Shown one piece after another: positions 60,076 to 64,000 of a stretch of 64,000 nt of DNA. Under the pieces are notes generated by a model. The model did not search any database, was not told where the DNA came from, and saw nothing but the letters and a program-made list of their open reading frames with translations. The position numbers and the translations under genes were made by a program. Numbering within the stretch: the first letter of the stretch is position 1; each line of letters starts with the position of its first letter. Origin of the DNA: Dysgonomonas mossii (GTDB taxonomy: Bacteria > Bacteroidota > Bacteroidia > Bacteroidales > Dysgonomonadaceae); the NCBI RefSeq assembly GCF_004569505.1, contig NZ_SPPK01000001.1, forward strand, positions 620,001 to 684,000, written 5' to 3'.

Positions 60076-60668
60076 AACTTGATTTCGATAAAGTGGGTGG
60101 ACTTATCCCTGCAATTATACAAGATAATGTAACAAACAAAGTTCTAATGCTGGGTTACATGAACGAAGAGGCTCTGAATAAAACTCAGGAGACAGGAAAG
60201 GTTACATTCTTCAGCCGTACGAAACAACGTTTGTGGACAAAAGGAGAAGAGAGTGGAAACTTTCTTCATGTAATTAGTATAAAAGACGATTGCGATCATG
60301 ATACGCTACTCATTAAGGTGAATCCTGTTGGCCCTGTGTGTCATACAGGTGCTGATACCTGCTTTGAGGAGGATAATAAAGAAGATATTCTTTTCTTTAA
60401 ATATCTGCAGCATTTTATAGAGAAACGTTACAAAGAAATGCCCGAAGGCTCATATACAACATCTCTTTTTCAGTCAGGAATAAACCGTATGGCTCAGAAA
60501 GTGGGAGAGGAGGCATTAGAATCTGTAATAGAAGCATGTAATGGTACTGATGATCGCCTGATTTATGAATCTGCCGATATGCTTTATCATTTGATTGTTT
60601 TGCTAACATCAAAAGGTTTGAGTATTGAAGATTTAGCTAGAGAGCTTCAAAAGAGGCATAAGAAATAA
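60072..60668 (+). CDS. hisI: bifunctional phosphoribosyl-AMP cyclohydrolase / phosphoribosyl-ATP pyrophosphatase
   Basis: A 198-residue HisIE fusion catalysing the second and third steps of histidine synthesis. The HisI part (1-105) shows [40 protein letters not shown], and the metal-binding [12 protein letters not shown] with [11 protein letters not shown]. The HisE part (about 110-198) shows [30 protein letters not shown] and [13 protein letters not shown]. Fusion is the normal Bacteroidota form. It is the last his gene here. Confidence 0.97.
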   Translation: MKLDFDKVGGLIPAIIQDNVTNKVLMLGYMNEEALNKTQETGKVTFFSRTKQRLWTKGEESGNFLHVISIKDDCDHDTLLIKVNPVGPVCHTGADTCFEEDNKEDILFFKYLQHFIEKRYKEMPEGSYTTSLFQSGINRMAQKVGEEALESVIEACNGTDDRLIYESADMLYHLIVLLTSKGLSIEDLARELQKRHKK

Positions 60669-60729
60669 AACACGTAGACTGTGAGCAAATAGTATCTGCT
60701 AATTGTTTAACTGTTGAAATAGAGTAATT

Positions 60730-61425
60730 ATGGATACAGAAAAAGAAGTAATTGTAAAATACGAAGGAGTTGATCTCGAACGAGATGGCAACACAATATT
60801 AAGTGATATTAATCTGACTATCAGAGAAGGAGATTTTGTTTATCTGATTGGCAAAGTTGGTTCAGGGAAAAGTACTCTTCTCAAAAGTATGTATCATGAG
60901 ATACCTTTAGTTAGAGGTACAGGAAAAGTCTTGGACTATGAGTTAGAAAATATCAAAAAGAAACAAATTCCTTACCTGAGAAGAAAGGTCGGTATTGTTT
61001 TTCAGGATTTTCAATTATTGATCGATCGCTCGGCAGAAAAGAATCTTGAATTTGTATTACGGGCTACCGGATGGAAAAACAAAGATTTAATAAGTCTACG
61101 GATTAATGAAGTACTGACTCAGGTTGGTATGCAAAATAAAGGCTATAAAATGCCCCATGAGCTTTCGGGTGGTGAACAGCAACGAATTGTTATTGCTCGA
61201 GCTCTACTCAACTCACCGGAGGTTATATTGGCTGATGAGCCAACCGGAAACTTAGATCCTGAGATGGGGGGGCAGATTGTTCAATTACTTCATACCATAG
61301 CAGGAAATGGTACGGCTGTAGTCATGTCGACGCATAATTATGCCGTTGTACAAAAATATCCCGGGCGCATCGTAAAATGCGAAGACGGTTACTTGAAAGA
61401 AGTAAAAACCAGCCAAGGGAATTAA
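60730..61425 (+). CDS. ftsE: FtsE-like cell-division ABC ATPase
   Basis: 231 residues. Walker A is LIGKVGSGKSTLLK (about residues 40-53). The Q-loop region FQDFQLLIDRSAEKNLEF is typical for FtsE. The signature is LSGGEQQRIVIARAL, Walker B is VILADEPTGNLDPEMG, and the switch His is in VVMSTHNY. FtsE with FtsX regulates peptidoglycan amidases at the septum. No ftsX gene is adjacent; in Bacteroidota the two are often separated. LolD-like ATPases are the alternative, but the RDGNTILSDINLTI start and the short C-terminus favour FtsE. Confidence 0.85.
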   Translation: MDTEKEVIVKYEGVDLERDGNTILSDINLTIREGDFVYLIGKVGSGKSTLLKSMYHEIPLVRGTGKVLDYELENIKKKQIPYLRRKVGIVFQDFQLLIDRSAEKNLEFVLRATGWKNKDLISLRINEVLTQVGMQNKGYKMPHELSGGEQQRIVIARALLNSPEVILADEPTGNLDPEMGGQIVQLLHTIAGNGTAVVMSTHNYAVVQKYPGRIVKCEDGYLKEVKTSQGN

Positions 61426-61443
61426 TAAAAATAACACAAGAAA

Positions 61444-61971
61444 ATGGAGATTAAGGAATTAGATATATCAAATCATGCAGAGGTTTCGTTTATAGAAAAT
61501 CTTTATATCGAATCTTTTCCTCTTAGCGAACGACGCCCTTTCGAGAAAATGCTGGATTTGCATAAAGGCAAGAGCCCATTTGTTATATCTGTTACGATAG
61601 AAGATGGTAAATTAGTTGGTTTTCTCACATATTGGGACTTAGATAAATTTATTTTTGCAGAACACTTTGCTATTTCACCCGACTTCCGAAATGGAGGTTA
61701 CGGACGTAAAGTGATGGAGTTGTTTATGCAAGCCTCTAGGCCTATAATTCTTGAAGTAGAACTTCCTACGACTATATTATCCGAGCGCCGTGTTGGTTTC
61801 TATCAGCGTTTAGGATTCAGATTGTGGGAGAATGTACAATATCAACAACCGGCTTATCATAATGATGGGAATGCCATTCCGATGAAACTAATGTCTTACG
61901 GAGATATTGATATTGAGCGTAACTTGGTAGATATTCGCAGTAAAATATATAGTGTTGTGTATAACTGTTGA
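61444..61971 (+). CDS. GNAT-family N-acetyltransferase
   Basis: 175 residues with the GNAT fold: MEIKELDISNHAEVSFIENL, then LVGFLTYWDLDKFIFAEHFA, and the acetyl-CoA loop motif SPDFRNGGYGRKVMELFMQ (R/Q-x-x-G-x-G/A). The C-terminal strand pair contains VGFYQRLGFRLWEN. The acceptor is unknown. It follows ftsE by 18 nt, so it may be read from the same mRNA, and it precedes a strong bidirectional terminator. Confidence 0.88.
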   Translation: MEIKELDISNHAEVSFIENLYIESFPLSERRPFEKMLDLHKGKSPFVISVTIEDGKLVGFLTYWDLDKFIFAEHFAISPDFRNGGYGRKVMELFMQASRPIILEVELPTTILSERRVGFYQRLGFRLWENVQYQQPAYHNDGNAIPMKLMSYGDIDIERNLVDIRSKIYSVVYNC

Positions 61972-61990
61972 AATAAGTATAATTCTATAT

Positions 61991-62034
61991 AAAAAGCAAA
62001 GGAGCTGTCTAATCAGACAGCTCCTTTGCTTTTT
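61991..62034. terminator. bidirectional intrinsic terminator
   Basis: A perfect 20 bp stem (AAAAAGCAAAGGAGCTGTCT and its complement) with loop AATC lies between convergent genes. It has A's and T's on both ends. Confidence 0.95.
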
Positions 62035-62048
62035 ATCATTACATTTTT

Positions 62049-64000
62049 TTATTCAATGATTATCTCGTCTACAAATACGAATGAAGGGCTTCCTTTCCCT
62101 ACGTGCCATTCAGGGATTGACTTGGTAACTTTTGCTGTTATTTTTACATAACGAGCTTTCTGTGTTGGAAATTTCGCTACTAAATCCTGCACTCTGTCAC
62201 TCGGGCTATCTTTATCCACAATTGGATATTTTTCTTCGAACACTTGTTTGAAAGATTCTCCATCTTCAGAAAGAGATACAATATATCCTGTTGCTCCAAA
62301 AATCCACGATCCCGGACTAACAAAAGTCCCGGTAGTAACCTCTGACATTTCTGTCGGTTCTTTCATGTCAATAGTTGCAACGAAATCTGTATTATAAAAA
62401 CCGAGCCATTCACCATTCGCGTGAGAAGTACCGCCTCTTTTTCCATTTACCAACGTGATTGCTCCGTTGTAAGTATAATTTTTATGAGGGGCATTCTCCA
62501 GTTTGATGTTTTTGAATGTGGCTTTATTGAACTCAAAAGATTCGGTATATTCTTTACTTTGTTCCTTGTCTCTGAATGCTATAGCCTTTATAGTTGCTGT
62601 TGTACTAATCTCAATAGGGTGCTCATATTTTATACTCTTAGTCGATGGTGTACTACCATCTAGAGTATAGTATATAGGAGCGTTATCATAGGTGAAAAGT
62701 TTTACATTCACTACACCTTTAGCAACATCTTGAATAATTTCGGAACTAATGTCTACTACATGCGTTGCAAAGTTGTAATCCAGCTTTTTATATAGGTCCA
62801 TCAATTTGCCAAGGCGAGGCAGGAAAAATTCATAGTTTTTCTTTTCCGGCATTGTCCATTGCACTTCGCTTAATGCCGCAGCTCTAGGCAATACCATATA
62901 TTCTGCCTGTTTAGAGTCTACTACATACTCTGTCCATAAGTTAGCCTGAGTACCTATTATATATTTGCTTTCTTCCGCTGTAAGTTCACTAGGAACAGGT
63001 TCGAAGCTATATACTTTCTTTACAGAAACAAATCCGCCGAAAGCAAGAGGTTCTCCCGTTGTGTCATCTGTCTGATAATAATCGAAATATAAATGAGATG
63101 TAGGAGTCATCACTGCTTCATGTTTCATTTTTGCAGCAGATGCACCGCCTTCCATACCTCTCCACGACATGACTTTAGCATTAGGGGCTAATCCTCCTTC
63201 GAGTATTTCATCCCAACCAATGATTTCACGTCCTTTACTATTCAAGAATTTCTCCATACGAGATATTACATAGCTTTGTAGCATGTCTTCTTTCGTATGT
63301 TTTGCATCTCCTTTAAGTCCTAATTCTTTAATTTTAGCCTGACATTTAGGACATTCCTTCCATCTCACTTTAGGACATTCATCACCACCTACATGTATAA
63401 GTTTAGATGGGAATAGCTCTATAAGCTCAGAATATACATTCTCCAGGAAAGTGTATATCTCTTCATTACCGGCACATAGCACATCGTCAAATACACCCCA
63501 AGATTCACCCACCTTATATGGGCCTCCTGTACAACCAAGATTAGGATAGGCTGATAATGCTGCCAACATATGGCCCGGAAGGTCTATTTCCGGAACAATA
63601 GTTATAAAACGTTTCTGAGCGTACGCTACTATCTCTTTTATTTGCTCCTGTGTATAATAACCCCCATAAGGTTTTCCATCATACTTAGCAGAGTTTCTTC
63701 CGATAACAGTTTGAGCACGTTGAGACCCTACCTTGGTGAGTTCGGGATATTTTTTTATTTCTATTCTCCATCCCTGATCATCAGTAAGGTGCCAGTGAAA
63801 ACGGTTCATGTTGTGTAGAGCTAAGATATCTATATATTTTTTTATAAACTCTACAGGAAACATATGGCGACCTACGTCAAGCATCATTCCTCGGTATTCG
63901 AAACGTGGGTAATCCTTTATTTCTACAGCCGGAAAGATGATTGTACTGTTTGATGCATCTTCGGGGATCGATTTTCTTAATGTTTGTACTCCGTAAAATG
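62049..64000 (-). CDS. beta-N-acetylhexosaminidase (GH20), N-terminal part outside window
   Basis: The frame is open to the window edge, so the start lies beyond 64000; the edge reads FYGVQTLRKSIPED, then RFEYRGMMLDVGRHM, the start of the GH20 barrel. The catalytic region shows HWHLTDDQGWR, ITIVPEIDLPGHMLA and the Asp-Glu pair in HVGGDECPK. LWTEYVVDSKQAEYMVLPRA closes the barrel. A chitobiase-like C-terminal domain (YTLDGSTPSTKS) and an F5/8 type C (discoidin-like) domain follow. It cleaves terminal GlcNAc or GalNAc from glycans, in the periplasm or at the surface. It may be part of a glycan-degradation locus beyond the edge. Confidence 0.94.
   Translation of the reverse strand, partial: FYGVQTLRKSIPEDASNSTIIFPAVEIKDYPRFEYRGMMLDVGRHMFPVEFIKKYIDILALHNMNRFHWHLTDDQGWRIEIKKYPELTKVGSQRAQTVIGRNSAKYDGKPYGGYYTQEQIKEIVAYAQKRFITIVPEIDLPGHMLAALSAYPNLGCTGGPYKVGESWGVFDDVLCAGNEEIYTFLENVYSELIELFPSKLIHVGGDECPKVRWKECPKCQAKIKELGLKGDAKHTKEDMLQSYVISRMEKFLNSKGREIIGWDEILEGGLAPNAKVMSWRGMEGGASAAKMKHEAVMTPTSHLYFDYYQTDDTTGEPLAFGGFVSVKKVYSFEPVPSELTAEESKYIIGTQANLWTEYVVDSKQAEYMVLPRAAALSEVQWTMPEKKNYEFFLPRLGKLMDLYKKLDYNFATHVVDISSEIIQDVAKGVVNVKLFTYDNAPIYYTLDGSTPSTKSIKYEHPIEISTTATIKAIAFRDKEQSKEYTESFEFNKATFKNIKLENAPHKNYTYNGAITLVNGKRGGTSHANGEWLGFYNTDFVATIDMKEPTEMSEVTTGTFVSPGSWIFGATGYIVSLSEDGESFKQVFEEKYPIVDKDSPSDRVQDLVAKFPTQKARYVKITAKVTKSIPEWHVGKGSPSFVFVDEIIIE

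Noticed and set aside
60730-61425. LolD instead of FtsE
   Set aside because: The motif around the Q-loop and the position after the his genes fit FtsE better, though no ftsX is present in the window, so a residual doubt remains.
62049-63887. Met at 63887 as the start of the GH20 gene
   Set aside because: The frame stays open to 64000 and the upstream residues (RFEYRG before the MMLDVGRH) belong to the conserved GH20 barrel, so this is an internal Met.
1-64000. CRISPR arrays, tRNA, rRNA, insertion sequences, prophage
   Set aside because: No regular direct repeats, no cloverleaf-like sequences and no transposase, integrase or phage genes were recognised while reading. Small RNAs could be missed without a covariance search.

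Overview
The window is AT-rich Bacteroidota DNA, most likely from a Dysgonomonas-like member of the Bacteroidales. This rests on gene content: OMP_b-brl_3-type TonB-dependent receptor, DUF4924, the PspC-PadR-PspC and CreD/HTH/membrane trios, an SDR-type threonine dehydrogenase with Kbl, and Gfo/Idh/MocA with DUF1080. It also rests on Bacteroidota-type promoters (TTTG, about 19 bp, TAnnTTTG). The genus is a guess. No rRNA, tRNA, CRISPR array, prophage or insertion sequence was seen; this is chromosomal core and accessory DNA.

Layout. 1-4500: the start of an outer-membrane protein, a frameshifted pirin, an MBL hydrolase, a DJ-1/PfpI protein and a DUF4924 protein. 4500-6465: an ECF sigma factor with a putative membrane anti-sigma partner, divergent from two small membrane proteins; both sides carry near-identical ECF-type promoters. 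6600-14540: a TonB-family outer-membrane barrel, an EamA exporter, an AraC regulator, a DUF805 protein, and an ABC transporter operon with a YtrA-type GntR regulator, a candidate operator and a 35-residue membrane peptide. 14580-20550: a palindromic repeat, a thioesterase, a secreted Hint-like protein, glmS, a double TonB-C protein, DoxX and an intact DUF418 protein. 20570-26370: envelope-stress type genes (lipoprotein, PspC-PadR-PspC, CreD-HTH-membrane), two of them with candidate operators. 26500-28730: threonine catabolism (kbl-tdh).

28980-40350: a glycerophosphodiesterase, an NTF2-type immunity-like protein, a lipoprotein, an S9 peptidase, a large unknown secreted protein, a GH13 amylase, and an esterase with an AI-2E-family transporter. 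40460-43630: a four-gene unit of two outer-membrane barrels around duplicated PD40 propellers. 43740-48400: an MBL protein, a DUF418 gene broken by an in-frame stop, and a Tat-exported Gfo/Idh/MocA oxidoreductase with a DUF1080 hydrolase. 48420-51640: a second palindromic repeat and two APC permeases. 51860-61970: SUKH-proC, recJ and an MBL lipoprotein, recQ, DUF4870-hisA-hisF-hisIE, ftsE and a GNAT acetyltransferase. 62049-64000: a GH20 hexosaminidase running off the window.

The most notable signals are the mirrored ECF promoter pair with a nearly leaderless sigma gene, the catalytically degenerate free-standing Hint protein, the two palindromic elements that end next to stop codons, the unlisted small membrane peptide of the GntR/ABC operon, and two genes broken by single lesions. 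I did not find a clear, complete new defence or biosynthetic system.
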